Part shown: positions 1 to 7,467 of the stretch, piece by piece
How the letters are laid out: the number at the start of each line of letters is the position of its first letter
How positions within the stretch are numbered: the stretch's first letter is position 1
Source: CAADGU01 sp964581605
GTDB lineage: Bacteria; Chloroflexota; Anaerolineae; Promineifilales; Promineifilaceae
Direction of reading: 5' to 3'
DNA length: 24,738 bases
Assembly (NCBI GenBank): GCA_964581605.1
Contig: CAZOPF010000087.1
Coordinates: forward strand, 1 to 24,738
Program-made: the position numbers and the translations under genes
Notes under the pieces: model-generated
Database searches by the model: none
Told to the model about the DNA's origin: nothing
The model's input: only the letters and a program-made list of their open reading frames with translations

Positions 1-1
1 T

Positions 2-328
2 GCGGCTTGTGGCGGCCGTTTGGCAGAAACAGACCCAGGCGTGCCTGTAGAGGCGGCGGCCGGCGAAACGTTTGATATTGTCATGGAGGCGAATGTTACC
101 ACCGGTTATGAGTGGCGGCTGGTAGAAGCCCTGGATGAGTCGGTGGTGCAATTTGTGGCCCAGGATTATGAAGCAGATCGGCCGATAGCCGAAGGGTCGG
201 GCGGGCTGGATGTGTGGACTTTTCGGGCGGTGGCGCCGGGCGAAAGCCAGATTGTGCTGGGCTATTTCCCACCCGACGGCCGTGACATGCCGGAGCAAAC
301 GGTCATTTTCACCATCGTGGTGAACTGA
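2..328 (+). CDS. chagasin-like (I42 family) protease inhibitor lipoprotein, 5'-truncated by window edge
   Basis: The reading frame is open from the first bases of the window. It begins ...A-A-C-G-G, which looks like the end of a lipobox with the lipidated Cys at bases 8-10, so the mature protein would be an exported, membrane-anchored lipoprotein. The remaining ~100 residues match the chagasin/I42 inhibitor fold: an N-x-TTGYEW loop (the family's NPTTGY signature, here NVTTGY), a central GSGG loop, and a W-x-F-x-A strand before a Gly turn. Family members block papain-like cysteine proteases by inserting these three loops into the active-site cleft. The TTG at 20 is a poor start, because it would remove the Cys, so the true start lies upstream of the window. 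The neighbour on the same strand is an APH-fold kinase 77 nt downstream, with a palindrome between them. The family call is fairly secure; the target protease is unknown. Confidence 0.82.
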   Translation, partial: AACGGRLAETDPGVPVEAAAGETFDIVMEANVTTGYEWRLVEALDESVVQFVAQDYEADRPIAEGSGGLDVWTFRAVAPGESQIVLGYFPPDGRDMPEQTVIFTIVVN

Positions 329-359
329 TCGCGCCCAGGAGCAGACATGAAAAAAATAC

Positions 360-386
360 GTAACGCGATTTGGCAAATCGCGTTAC
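360..386. repeat. 27-bp near-perfect palindrome, copy 1 of a family (copy 2 at 14592-14620)
   Basis: Two 13-bp arms, GTAACGCGATTTG and its exact reverse complement, are separated by a single G. An A-run (350-357) precedes it on the plus strand, but no T-run follows, so it is not a textbook terminator, although it would fold as a hairpin in RNA. It shares the GCGATTT core, the GTA...TAC ends and the single-G centre with the palindrome at 14592-14620, which points to a dispersed element rather than a local accident. It lies between the inhibitor stop and the ribosome site of the next gene. Confidence 0.85.
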
Positions 387-404
387 ATTTGTCGGAGATT
401 TTTC

Positions 405-1403
405 GTGGAAGAAGCAATTCGAGAACGATTTAACGAAGATGTTTTGGCGGAAGCGCGGGCACGGTATGGCATTGCGCCAGAGCAGATTAAGCTGCTGGAT
501 GGGTTTGAGAGTTTCATGTTTGAGTTTGCGAAGGACGGCCGTGACTACATCCTCCGCCTGGGGCACAGCCGCCGCCGCACCCCGGAACTGATTCACGGTG
601 AGGTGGACTGGATTAACTATCTGGCCGATGGCGGGGCGGGCGTGGCGCGGGCGGTGTTGTCGGCCAATGATGAACTGGTGGAACTGATTGATGATGGGCA
701 AGGCGGGCAATTCCTGGCGACGGCGTTTGTGAAAGCGCGGGGCGGTTCCGCCTGGCGAGAGGGGTATTGGAATGAACGGATGTTTGTGGCTTACGGCCGT
801 TTGCTGGGCCGCATCCACCACCTGAGCAAAAGCTACCAACCGGCCAACCCTGCCTGGGCGCGGCCCCAATGGGATGACCCCCGGATGCAGTTTGCTTCGG
901 AGGTGTTCCCGATGGCGGATACGGCCGTACTCTCCCGCTACCATGACCTGATGGCCTATTTACGCCGCCTGCCCCAAGGCCAGGATGGCTACGGCATGAT
1001 TCACCAGGACGCGCACGGCGGTAACTTTTTTGTGGACGAGGATTACACCATTACCCTGTTTGACTTTGACGACTGTGTGTACGGCCATTTTGCCTATGAC
1101 CTGGCGATGGTGCTGTTTTATGCCATCACCAACACGCCTGACCCGGCGGCGACGGCTGCCCAACTGTGGCCCCCTTTTATGCGCGGCTATCGAGAGGAAA
1201 ATGAACTGCACGGCCGTTGGCTGGCTGAAATCCCCCACTTTATGAAGTTGCGCGAGATTGACCTGTATGCCCAACTACTGAGCGTGTTTGGCGATAAACC
1301 CTCCGGCAGTGATTGGGTGGATGGGTTCATGCACGGCCGTCGGGAACGCATTGTACAAGGCATACCGTATCTGGAAGTTGCGGTTGAGAGATTGGGCGAT
1401 TAG
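405..1403 (+). CDS. APH/phosphotransferase-fold kinase (PF01636-like)
   Basis: A 332-residue cytoplasmic protein with the aminoglycoside-phosphotransferase/SrkA-type kinase fold. The N-lobe is residues ~30-115. The catalytic loop is HQDAHGGN (H200, D202, N207), matching the Brenner motif HxDxxxxN. It is followed by the metal-binding FDFDD (D220/D222) and a 'YDLAMVLFYA' helix typical of the family. The family phosphorylates small hydroxylated substrates (aminoglycosides, homoserine, choline) or proteins (SrkA). Nothing here identifies the substrate, and a resistance role should not be assumed. The start is GTG 405, preceded by GGAG 7 nt upstream. The in-frame upstream DNA is the palindrome, so no earlier start is likely. 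The TAG stop abuts a repeat copy. The gene is rich in ACGGCCGT (for example 535, 793, 921, 1210), which marks it as resident in this genome. Confidence 0.85.
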   Translation: MEEAIRERFNEDVLAEARARYGIAPEQIKLLDGFESFMFEFAKDGRDYILRLGHSRRRTPELIHGEVDWINYLADGGAGVARAVLSANDELVELIDDGQGGQFLATAFVKARGGSAWREGYWNERMFVAYGRLLGRIHHLSKSYQPANPAWARPQWDDPRMQFASEVFPMADTAVLSRYHDLMAYLRRLPQGQDGYGMIHQDAHGGNFFVDEDYTITLFDFDDCVYGHFAYDLAMVLFYAITNTPDPAATAAQLWPPFMRGYREENELHGRWLAEIPHFMKLREIDLYAQLLSVFGDKPSGSDWVDGFMHGRRERIVQGIPYLEVAVERLGD

Positions 1404-1483
1404 TACCTTATCAGCCAGACTCTTGCACAGTGAGCAAAAATTTTTACCACAGAGACACGGAGACACAGCGATAGCATGTATAC
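1402..1483. repeat. dispersed ~80-bp repeat, copy 1 (partner at 3245-3325)
   Basis: It begins AGTACCTTATCAGCC directly on the kinase stop codon and runs through a 'CACAGAGACACGGAGACACAG' type stretch to 'CGATAGCATGTA'. The copy at 3245 aligns along the whole length with only a handful of substitutions. The CACAGAG-type segment is the kind that gives spurious 'PQRHRG' peptides when translated. Confidence 0.85.
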
Positions 1484-1513
1484 TCAGCGAGGTCGCAAAA
1501 TTACATTTTATTG

Positions 1514-1544
1514 GGTGGCAAGTGGCATGTGGCAAGTGGCGAGT
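1514..1544. repeat. 7-nt tandem array (GGCAAGT units)
   Basis: Four imperfect heptamers (GGCAAGT, GGCATGT, GGCAAGT, GGCGAGT) lie just upstream of the truncated acetyltransferase remnant. It is one of many 7-8 nt arrays in the window and may mark the breakpoint where the 5' part of that gene was lost. Confidence 0.75.
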
Positions 1545-1550
1545 TACTCT

Positions 1551-1829
1551 GGCAAAAATTACCTGGTGGGCTGGTGCATGAGTGAATACAACACCGGCAG
1601 CCGCTGCGAATTGGGCATTGCTACCGCCGGGGGGTGGTAGCAACAGGGTTTGGCCAAAGTGACGGCGACGGCCGTGATTACCGAAGCCTTACAACATGGC
1701 ATCCACGACATTGGCGGGATATGCTGGGCAAAAAACGAAGCATCTGTGCATACGGCCGAATCCCTCAGCTTCACCCGCGTCCAGGAAAAGCTGGTTCATC
1801 TATCCTTTTGGACAAATGAACCAGCCTGA
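1551..1829 (+). pseudogene. GNAT-family N-acetyltransferase remnant (5'-truncated, internal TAG)
   Basis: One frame reads GKNYLVGWCMSEYNTGS, then RCELGIATAGGW, a TAG stop at 1638-1640, and continues in the same frame as QQGLAKVTATAVITEAL, ...AKNEASVHTAESLSF to a TGA at 1827-1829. This is the C-terminal half of a GNAT acetyltransferase: motif A (acetyl-CoA loop, family R/Q-x-x-G-x-G/A, here QQGLAK) and motif B (N-x-x-S/A...A-x-x-x-G-F). The N-terminal half is absent, and the frame upstream runs into a heptamer array. A single TGG or CGG to TAG change, next to the acetyl-CoA loop, breaks what remains. I see no compensating start, so it is decayed rather than a small gene. It ends 9 nt from the convergent gene at 1838. 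Confidence 0.75.
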
Positions 1830-1837
1830 TTTACCGA

Positions 1838-3052
1838 TTATTGATTTGGATTCCACCCGGCTATCTGGGCCATCAACACCCAGAATGCTTTCGACACCCG
1901 AATCATACCCGCGGATGGGCTACCCAAATGCCCCCCATCCGCCTCCGACGTATAATGCTGGCACAAAGCTGGTATATCTTCCCCATCATCCGGGTGATTT
2001 TCCGACTGCCCTGGCGCATTGTACGGCACCCCATCCCGATTATCGTAACAAGGGTTTCCGTTCGGATCATGCGTCAAAATATCAGCCACATCAAAGAGAA
2101 TTTCATTGTTGGCAATGGCATACTGGCGCATCTGGGCATTAAATGATTCCGCATCATGGCTGCCAATGCTCCGCGCCAGGCTGCTTGTCCAGTAAATGAA
2201 TGTCTCATTGGGATGTTGTGCCTCAAACGCCGCCAGGTCATACACATCAAAGAGATTGTCGTTGTCATAGAAAAAGCCGCCCGGCAGGTCATCAATCGTT
2301 GAACCCTCATCCACTTCCAGATAACTGAACTGGAATGAGATAACCTCATACTGGTTCATCACCTGTGTCGCCCGATCCATAAAACATTCAACTTTCTGAG
2401 ACCAGGTACCACACCCATTGGGCCAAAATTCATACACCCAATTGGCACGATCATACGTCCCCTCCCAACTCACCTCGCTAATATCCACCGAAAATTCAGG
2501 GACAGGGTGATTATAAATTTTGCAGGGGAAAGGGGCCGTTTCCCAGGGTTCGCTCAGGCAGCTCAGACCATAATTGATGTTATCTCCTACCGAACGATCC
2601 ATATAAAACATGTTGATGGCTGCGGCCGCGTCAAGATATTGCTGCGGTATCTGGTCAAAAAGCGCCACGGAGTTGTGGTCAACGTAAATCATACCAGGCG
2701 GTGGCGTAAACGGTGTGGGGGAAGGGGTCGGCGTGCCAGACGTTGGCGTCGGTGTAACCGGTGTATGTGTCGCAGTCGGCGTTCGTGATGGCGTTGGCGT
2801 TCGTGATGGGGTGGCGGTGGGTGGCACAATCGTGCCCGAGCTAGAGGTGGCCGTAGGCAATGGCGTATTGGTATTTGTCGGTGTAGCGGTTGGGGGCGGT
2901 TCGTCAGCTTTTAATACGGCCGGTAAAAACGCCACCTCATTCAAAGATTGGGCAATAGATAATCGGGGAATCCGGCTTGTTAACAACAATCCTATAACCA
3001 AAAGAAGCAGAAATGATCCAAGCAAGATCAGAGTACGTTTCGACCTATTCAT
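1838..3052 (-). CDS. secreted protein with Pro/Thr linker and SGNH-hydrolase-like domain (paralogue A)
   Basis: A 404-residue exported protein. Start ATG 3052 follows GAGGA at a 7-nt spacing; a TTG 18 nt further upstream is in frame but would contain that site. The N-terminus (NRSKR, then a Leu-rich core to about residue 27) is a signal peptide. Next come 'AFLPAVLK', a ~65-residue Pro/Thr/Ser linker typical of surface proteins in Anaerolineae, and a ~270-residue C-terminal domain. That domain has MDRSVG near its start and ADGGHLGSP near its end, plus six Cys that could form disulfides. The S...D-x-x-H arrangement suggests an SGNH-type hydrolase, but no canonical GDSL box is present, so the activity is inferred. 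It is closely related to the gene at 3382-4437, the main difference being the long linker. It shows no ACGGCCGT octamer, unlike most neighbours. Confidence 0.75.
   Translation of the reverse strand: MNRSKRTLILLGSFLLLLVIGLLLTSRIPRLSIAQSLNEVAFLPAVLKADEPPPTATPTNTNTPLPTATSSSGTIVPPTATPSRTPTPSRTPTATHTPVTPTPTSGTPTPSPTPFTPPPGMIYVDHNSVALFDQIPQQYLDAAAAINMFYMDRSVGDNINYGLSCLSEPWETAPFPCKIYNHPVPEFSVDISEVSWEGTYDRANWVYEFWPNGCGTWSQKVECFMDRATQVMNQYEVISFQFSYLEVDEGSTIDDLPGGFFYDNDNLFDVYDLAAFEAQHPNETFIYWTSSLARSIGSHDAESFNAQMRQYAIANNEILFDVADILTHDPNGNPCYDNRDGVPYNAPGQSENHPDDGEDIPALCQHYTSEADGGHLGSPSAGMIRVSKAFWVLMAQIAGWNPNQ
2595..2682. repeat. 88-bp block identical to 4133-4220 (within paralogues)
   Basis: This segment of paralogue A is identical, base for base, to 4133-4220 of paralogue B. 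The flanking parts of the two genes differ at many positions, including silent sites. It encodes the start of the conserved domain, up to the MDRS motif. Confidence 0.85.
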
Positions 3053-3183
3053 ATTAACTTCCTCACGCAATTGATACGACTTGGAGCAAACCGGCTACAG
3101 GGTAATAAACTCAAAAAGGCAAATCAAGAGAGAACACCGTCTCTCATCAAATTCCAACCAAGAGTTGACAATTAACCACAGGC

Positions 3184-3235
3184 TGCTCATACAGACAACA
3201 GGCTGGCACAAAAACGCCTGCCGCCTGTATGAGCA
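3184..3235 (-). other. 20-bp stem hairpin downstream of paralogue B
   Basis: Arms at 3184-3203 and 3216-3235 enclose a 12-nt loop. Seventeen pairs are Watson-Crick. The three remaining positions are G-U pairs only if the minus strand is transcribed, which is the direction of the flanking genes. No clear U-run follows, so it may be a processing or stabilising hairpin rather than an intrinsic terminator. Confidence 0.55.
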
Positions 3236-3244
3236 ACGTCATTG

Positions 3245-3356
3245 AGTACCTTATCAGCCAGATTCTGGCACAGTGAGCAAGAATTTTTACCCCAGAGGCC
3301 CGGAGACACAGCGATAGCATGTAAAACTCTGCGCCTCTGTGCCTCTGGGGTGAAAA
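3245..3356. repeat. dispersed repeat, copy 2, with 28-bp foldback arm
   Basis: The first ~80 nt match 1402-1483. Here the CAGAGG segment (3284-3311) is followed, after a 17-nt loop, by its inverted copy (3329-3356, reading CTGCGCCTCTGTG and so on), giving a long imperfect stem. In copy 1 the second arm is missing. The complete copy looks like a MITE-style foldback element between the two paralogous genes. Together with the hairpin at 3184-3235, it accounts for most of the 312-nt gap 3071-3381. Confidence 0.8.
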
Positions 3357-3381
3357 CCTCTTTAGTTCCGGCTTGTCCAGG

Positions 3382-4437
3382 TTAGGGTTCCCAACCCGCA
3401 ATTTGGGCCATCAATACCCAAAACGCCTTCGTCACCCGAATCATTCCGGCCGATGGGCTGCCCAAATGCCCACCATCCGCCTCCGACGTGTAGTGCTGGC
3501 ACAAAGCCGGAATATCCAACCCATCATCGGGGAAATTCTCTGACTGGCCCGGCGCGCTGTAAGGGACACCATCACGGTTATCGTAACAGGGGTTGCCATC
3601 CGGATCATGCGTCAAAATATCGGCTACATCAAACAATATCTTGTTGTTATTAACCGCATACTGTCGCATTTGCTCATTAAACGACTCTGCCTCTGGCGAA
3701 CCAATGTTACGCGCCAAACTACTTGTCCAGTAAATGAAAATCTCATTGGGATGCTGCGCCTCAAACGCTTCCAGATCATACACGTCAAACAGGTTGGCAT
3801 TATCAGAGAAAAAACCACCAGGTAGGTCAGCAATGGTTGATCCCTGGCTTACTTCCAGGTAGCTAAACTGGAACGAGATTACCTCGTATTGGTTCATAAT
3901 CTGGGTCGCCCGATCCATGAAACATTCAACTTTTTGCGACCAGGTACCACATCCATTGGGCCAGTATTCATACAGCCAGTTTGAACGATCATAGGTGCCA
4001 TCCCAACTGACTTCGCTAACATCTACTGAAAATGCGGGGGCCGGATGATTGTATATTTTGCAGGGATAGGGGGCGTTTGCCCAGGTTTCGCTCAAACAAT
4101 CCAGCCCATAATTAATGTTGCCGCCGACTGAGCGATCCATATAAAACATGTTGATGGCTGCGGCCGCGTCAAGATATTGCTGCGGTATCTGGTCAAAAAG
4201 CGCCACGGAGTTGTGGTCAATGTAAATCATGCCATCGGGCGGCTGAACCGTGGGGTTGGTGGTGGGTGTGGGGGGAATGACCGTGCCTTCTGGCTTTAGA
4301 ACGGCCGGTAAATAAGCTACCGGTGGCAATGTTTGCGCCTGGGAACGGGGCAACGACAAACCGCTACTAAAGAGGGCAGCAATGATAGTGAGGATGAACA
4401 GACTCAACAAGACAATACCATGAACTTTTTTTTGCAT
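3382..4437 (-). CDS. secreted SGNH-hydrolase-like protein (paralogue B)
   Basis: A 351-residue exported protein. Start ATG 4437 follows CGAGGTGA at a good spacing. A signal peptide (MQKK, hydrophobic core ~8-25) is followed by 'AYLPAVLK' and a short Pro/Thr linker (~50-67). The catalytic-like domain then runs from ~70: DHNSVALFDQIP, MDRSVGGNI (S103), and ADGGHLG (D321, H324) near the C-terminus. Six Cys (114, 126, 163, 172, 284, 313) are conserved with paralogue A. The gene begins 22 nt after the stop of the kinase-FGE gene on the same strand, so the two are probably co-transcribed, and both products have an extracytoplasmic part. The SGNH assignment is by residue pattern, and no substrate can be named. 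Like paralogue A, it has no ACGGCCGT. Confidence 0.77.
   Translation of the reverse strand: MQKKVHGIVLLSLFILTIIAALFSSGLSLPRSQAQTLPPVAYLPAVLKPEGTVIPPTPTTNPTVQPPDGMIYIDHNSVALFDQIPQQYLDAAAAINMFYMDRSVGGNINYGLDCLSETWANAPYPCKIYNHPAPAFSVDVSEVSWDGTYDRSNWLYEYWPNGCGTWSQKVECFMDRATQIMNQYEVISFQFSYLEVSQGSTIADLPGGFFSDNANLFDVYDLEAFEAQHPNEIFIYWTSSLARNIGSPEAESFNEQMRQYAVNNNKILFDVADILTHDPDGNPCYDNRDGVPYSAPGQSENFPDDGLDIPALCQHYTSEADGGHLGSPSAGMIRVTKAFWVLMAQIAGWEP
4133..4220. repeat. 88-bp block identical to 2595-2682
   Basis: This is the second member of the identical block shared by the paralogues. Divergent sequence resumes immediately on both sides, as expected of a gene-conversion tract. Confidence 0.85.
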
Positions 4438-4459
4438 TTGCTTTCACCTCGTTTGAAAA

Positions 4460-7045
4460 TCAGTTAATAATGGATAACGCACAACGAAAGCCGACATCTT
4501 CTCGTGGCACGGTCGGGTCTAATGGCAGCCGATGGGTGCTGCGGGCTTCGTCTAGCCCTAAAAAGTCTAGCAGTTGAAATCCCCCACCCCGCACAACTTT
4601 TTCCGTGCCATTTGCCGGGCCTGTTGGGTTTTCGGGTGGTGAATCGGCATAATACTCAGGGTCATACCAATCGGCTGTCCATTCCCACACATTCCCGGCC
4701 ATATCTTGCAGCCCAAATGGGGAGGAGGCTTCTGGGAAGCTGCCCACTGGTGCTGTGCCGGCCAGCACATTACCACTGTTTTGGCGTACATCACCTTTCT
4801 CATTACCCCAGGGATAAAGATTCCCCTGTGGGCCACGGGCCGCATACTCCCATTCTGCTTCAGTGGGCAAACGTGCGCCAATCCATTCACAGTAAGCGGC
4901 CGCATCAAACCAGCTCACATTTGTTACCGGATACAATTCCTGCCCTTCAGGATACGCAGCGGGGCCACGGAAAATTGGCGCGACCAGTTCAGTAATATCC
5001 TCAAAATGCAAGGCAATCCAGAAATCCTGTGCCTCAGAATAATCAACGCCCGGGAAGAGCCAATAGGTTATTTCCTGATCATTTGGATCCAGGCCGCTGT
5101 CGGCCGGCGCGGCCGGCGAGAAACAACATTGCCCATCGGCGCGGCGAATAAAAAGGCCGGTATCATCGCGCACCCCATCGCTGTACATGAGATGTGTGCC
5201 CAACGCTGAAAACAGCAGCTCATCATTGAAATAAAGATCGGCCGTACCCCAGGTGCCAATATAAGCGGTTAATTCCGGGTACATGGGCAGTTCATTGCCG
5301 CTTTGGCCGTGCATATGCACCTGATCGCCAATACCGCCTTCTTTGAATTGTGGGAAAGGTGGCCCATCAAAGAAAAAGTCTTGTTCAATACGAAATGTGC
5401 CGGTGTAAATCTGGTCGGCTGTGGGGCGGAGTGTGCCGGTGAATACGGCCGTCAACAACCCCTTATCCGTATCGGCATCCAGCGTCATGCTCAACACCCC
5501 CGTCACCGGCTGCACATGCAACCCATCAACCATAAACAGGTCTGTGGGATCACCGGCAATGTAAGCATTTTGGGCGGTAACTTGCCACTGAGACGGGTCT
5601 GGCTGCCGCCAATAAGCCGGCGCCGCATGGCCTGTTTCCGCCACAAATTGAGCATAAGCAGCATTGGTCACTTCCGTCTCATCCATAAAAAAGTCACTCA
5701 ATGTCACTTCGTGTGGCGGCTGCTCATCTGCATTCCCCTGGCTATTACCCATGGTAAAAACGCCGCCGGGAATAAACCGCATGCCCCCAATAGGCGGCGT
5801 AGGGGTAGAGGTGGGTGTGGCTGTTCCCGTGGGGGCGGGCGTCTGGGTCGGGGATGGAGTTGCGGTCGGGGCGGTCGTCGGCGCCGGTATAACGGCCGCT
5901 TCGCCTGGGCTGTTAATGTCTGACGCTGATGTGGGAGTGGGCGATGGGGTCATTCCGCTGCCACGTGCCAGCAAAAAGCCCACGGCAACCAGGGCGACGA
6001 CGGCTACTGCTACCACCGGCCAGACCCAACCAGGCGTCCCACCCACGGCCGTGATCAGCGTGGGCTGCGGTTCGGGCGCAACGACCGTTTCGGAAGCGGC
6101 TGAACCTGCCAGCGTACCAACCGGCTCAGGATGCACGGCTGTCACCCCTGAACGTGTCTTGACGCCGGTTTGCGCGGGCAAATCAACGGCCGTGCCCCCT
6201 TGTGCCGCTGCCAACGCCTGCCACAGCCCGGCTGCCTCTTCAAAACGATCCGATGGCTCCTTTGCCAATGACTTTAGTATCACAGATTCTATGGCTGGTG
6301 ATATGTCTGGCGCATACACATGCGGCAGTTCCGGCGGCTCCGTCACATGGTTCATCATAATCGTCGCCGGGTTGCCCCCCTCAAACGGCAAATGGCCGGT
6401 GGTCAATTGGTAGAGCATGATGCCCAGCGCGTAAATATCCGTCGCTGGCGAAATGGCCCCGCCTGTTACCTGTTCCGGCGACATATACTGCGGCGTTCCT
6501 GTACTCATACCACTTTGCGTCAGCCGCGAATCCCCCACAATTTGGGCAATACCAAAGTCAGCCAGATACGGCCGTTCGGCTTTATCCACCATGATATTGG
6601 CCGGTTTGATGTCCCGGTGTACCACCCCTTTTTCATGGGCCACCTGCAACGCGCCGCAAATCTGCCGGTAAAAATCCATTGTCTGTGATAAGGATAGCGG
6701 CGGGGGATGGCGCAACAGGTAATTATCAAACGAGGTCCCGTCTATGTACTCCATCACCATGTAGTACAGACCGTTTTCGGTGACATCAAAATCATAAATC
6801 TGGACGATATTGGGGTGGCGCAGTGAAGCGGCCGCACGCGCCTCACGGCGAAAACGCTCAACAAAACCAGGAGTGTCCGTGAGGAACGGATGCAACACTT
6901 TCACCGCCACCTCCCGATCCAGATCGGGATGGCGCGATTTATACACTTCGGCCATCCCACCGCGCCCAACCAACCCTTCTAGCGTGTATTTGCCAAAAGG
7001 GCGGCCGCCATGATAAGCAAATGCCATGCTGACTGTATCGCTCAT
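4460..7045 (-). CDS. membrane Ser/Thr protein kinase fused to a divergent formylglycine-generating-enzyme-like domain
   Basis: An 861-residue membrane protein. The Hanks-type kinase (about 18-280) has the glycine loop VGRGGMAEVY, K49, E68, HRDIKPAN (D145), DFG (163-165) and a GTPQYMSPE activation segment, so it should be active. A transmembrane helix (~339-360) is followed by a Pro/Thr linker (~365-418). An FGE/sulfatase-modifying-factor domain then starts at 420 (GGMRFIPGGVFTMG) and resumes at ~704 (YPVTNVSWFDAAAYCEW, RLPTEAEWEYAARG, GNVWEW). Between them, at ~485-703, lies a ~220-residue insert. The segment after VVRGG lacks the catalytic Cys pair of true FGE, so this is probably a sensor or adhesion module, not an oxidase. 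Kinase-FGE fusions are known in Chloroflexota and Planctomycetota; the insert is unusual. The start has no clear ribosome site and lies close to a candidate -10, so a leaderless mRNA is possible. Confidence 0.9.
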   Translation of the reverse strand: MSDTVSMAFAYHGGRPFGKYTLEGLVGRGGMAEVYKSRHPDLDREVAVKVLHPFLTDTPGFVERFRREARAAASLRHPNIVQIYDFDVTENGLYYMVMEYIDGTSFDNYLLRHPPPLSLSQTMDFYRQICGALQVAHEKGVVHRDIKPANIMVDKAERPYLADFGIAQIVGDSRLTQSGMSTGTPQYMSPEQVTGGAISPATDIYALGIMLYQLTTGHLPFEGGNPATIMMNHVTEPPELPHVYAPDISPAIESVILKSLAKEPSDRFEEAAGLWQALAAAQGGTAVDLPAQTGVKTRSGVTAVHPEPVGTLAGSAASETVVAPEPQPTLITAVGGTPGWVWPVVAVAVVALVAVGFLLARGSGMTPSPTPTSASDINSPGEAAVIPAPTTAPTATPSPTQTPAPTGTATPTSTPTPPIGGMRFIPGGVFTMGNSQGNADEQPPHEVTLSDFFMDETEVTNAAYAQFVAETGHAAPAYWRQPDPSQWQVTAQNAYIAGDPTDLFMVDGLHVQPVTGVLSMTLDADTDKGLLTAVFTGTLRPTADQIYTGTFRIEQDFFFDGPPFPQFKEGGIGDQVHMHGQSGNELPMYPELTAYIGTWGTADLYFNDELLFSALGTHLMYSDGVRDDTGLFIRRADGQCCFSPAAPADSGLDPNDQEITYWLFPGVDYSEAQDFWIALHFEDITELVAPIFRGPAAYPEGQELYPVTNVSWFDAAAYCEWIGARLPTEAEWEYAARGPQGNLYPWGNEKGDVRQNSGNVLAGTAPVGSFPEASSPFGLQDMAGNVWEWTADWYDPEYYADSPPENPTGPANGTEKVVRGGGFQLLDFLGLDEARSTHRLPLDPTVPREDVGFRCALSIIN

Positions 7046-7054
7046 ATACGCTAA

Positions 7055-7060
7055 ATTGTA
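7055..7060 (-). promoter_or_regulatory. candidate -10 box (TACAAT) for the kinase gene
   Basis: TACAAT on the minus strand lies 9 nt upstream of the kinase ATG, which would give a transcript start at or beside the start codon. No convincing -35 is seen. The lack of a ribosome site at 7045 fits a leaderless arrangement. Weak evidence. Confidence 0.3.
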
Positions 7061-7215
7061 TGTGAAATGGGGAAGCCCGTCACTACCATCTGCAAACCGG
7101 AATTTCTCGCAACGAGATACGCCATTTCAGCGCGAAGATGTGGCCCACAACGAAAACCTGATGGCTTGAGCAAAAGCAGGTTATGGATGAGCAAAAGGTG
7201 TGGGGGAGGGGGGGA

Positions 7216-7240
7216 GGAGACGACCTGATTTAACGTCTCC
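7216..7240 (-). other. small inverted repeat (7-bp stem) between the xisI remnant and the kinase gene
   Basis: GGAGACG and CGTCTCC flank an 11-nt loop. A poly-G/poly-C run lies on one side and no T-run is present on the minus strand, so a terminator role for the upstream minus-strand genes is only a guess. I see nothing else distinctive in 7046-7307. Confidence 0.3.
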
Positions 7241-7307
7241 GAAAATAATAACCGCATATCAATCCGCATGAGGGTTAATGATTCGCACGGCCGTATAGTT
7301 CAGTTCC

Positions 7308-7467
7308 CTATGCAGTCGCAAACTCCATGAACTGGCGCATTTTCGGTGAGTGAAACGCCAGCACAATATCCTCTTTGGGCATCCTGGCATCCAGCAACTC
7401 CTCCACAAAACCATACATCGTCCGGTCTTGCTCCACCCAAATCTTGCCATTCACAATGCGCATCAAT
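7308..7467 (-). pseudogene. xisI C-terminal remnant
   Basis: The frame reads RIVNGKIWVEQD, TMYGFVEELLDARMPKEDIV and LAFHSPKMRQFMEFATA, then TAG. This matches the C-terminal ~50 residues of XisI proteins (family pattern: I-x-GKIWIQ-x-D-x-T then GIPKEDIVL-x-FH-x-P-x-x-R). XisI was named as a controlling factor for fdxN element excision in heterocystous cyanobacteria and is widespread in Chloroflexota. The N-terminal half is missing. The frame runs on upstream only as an out-of-frame reading of the peptidase 3' end, and the remnant starts right after the peptidase stop. No plausible start or partner xisH is present, so I treat it as a deletion scar. Confidence 0.72.

Noticed and set aside
309..944. 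211-codon minus-strand ORF opposite the APH kinase
   Set aside because: It lies opposite a clear kinase gene, has low-complexity composition and no family pattern, and is a shadow of the GC-rich codon structure.
405..1403. Aminoglycoside resistance gene
   Set aside because: Only the general APH fold is supported; features of known resistance enzymes are not seen, and many family members have other substrates.
3147..3401. 84-codon ORF with FSPQRHRGAEF-type peptide
   Set aside because: It is the translation of the dispersed CAGAGG foldback repeat; such peptides are common annotation artefacts.
5664..6413. 249-codon plus-strand ORF rich in Gly/Val opposite the kinase-FGE gene
   Set aside because: It is the antisense of the Pro/Thr linker, which always reads as Gly/Val-rich; the opposite strand has unambiguous motifs.
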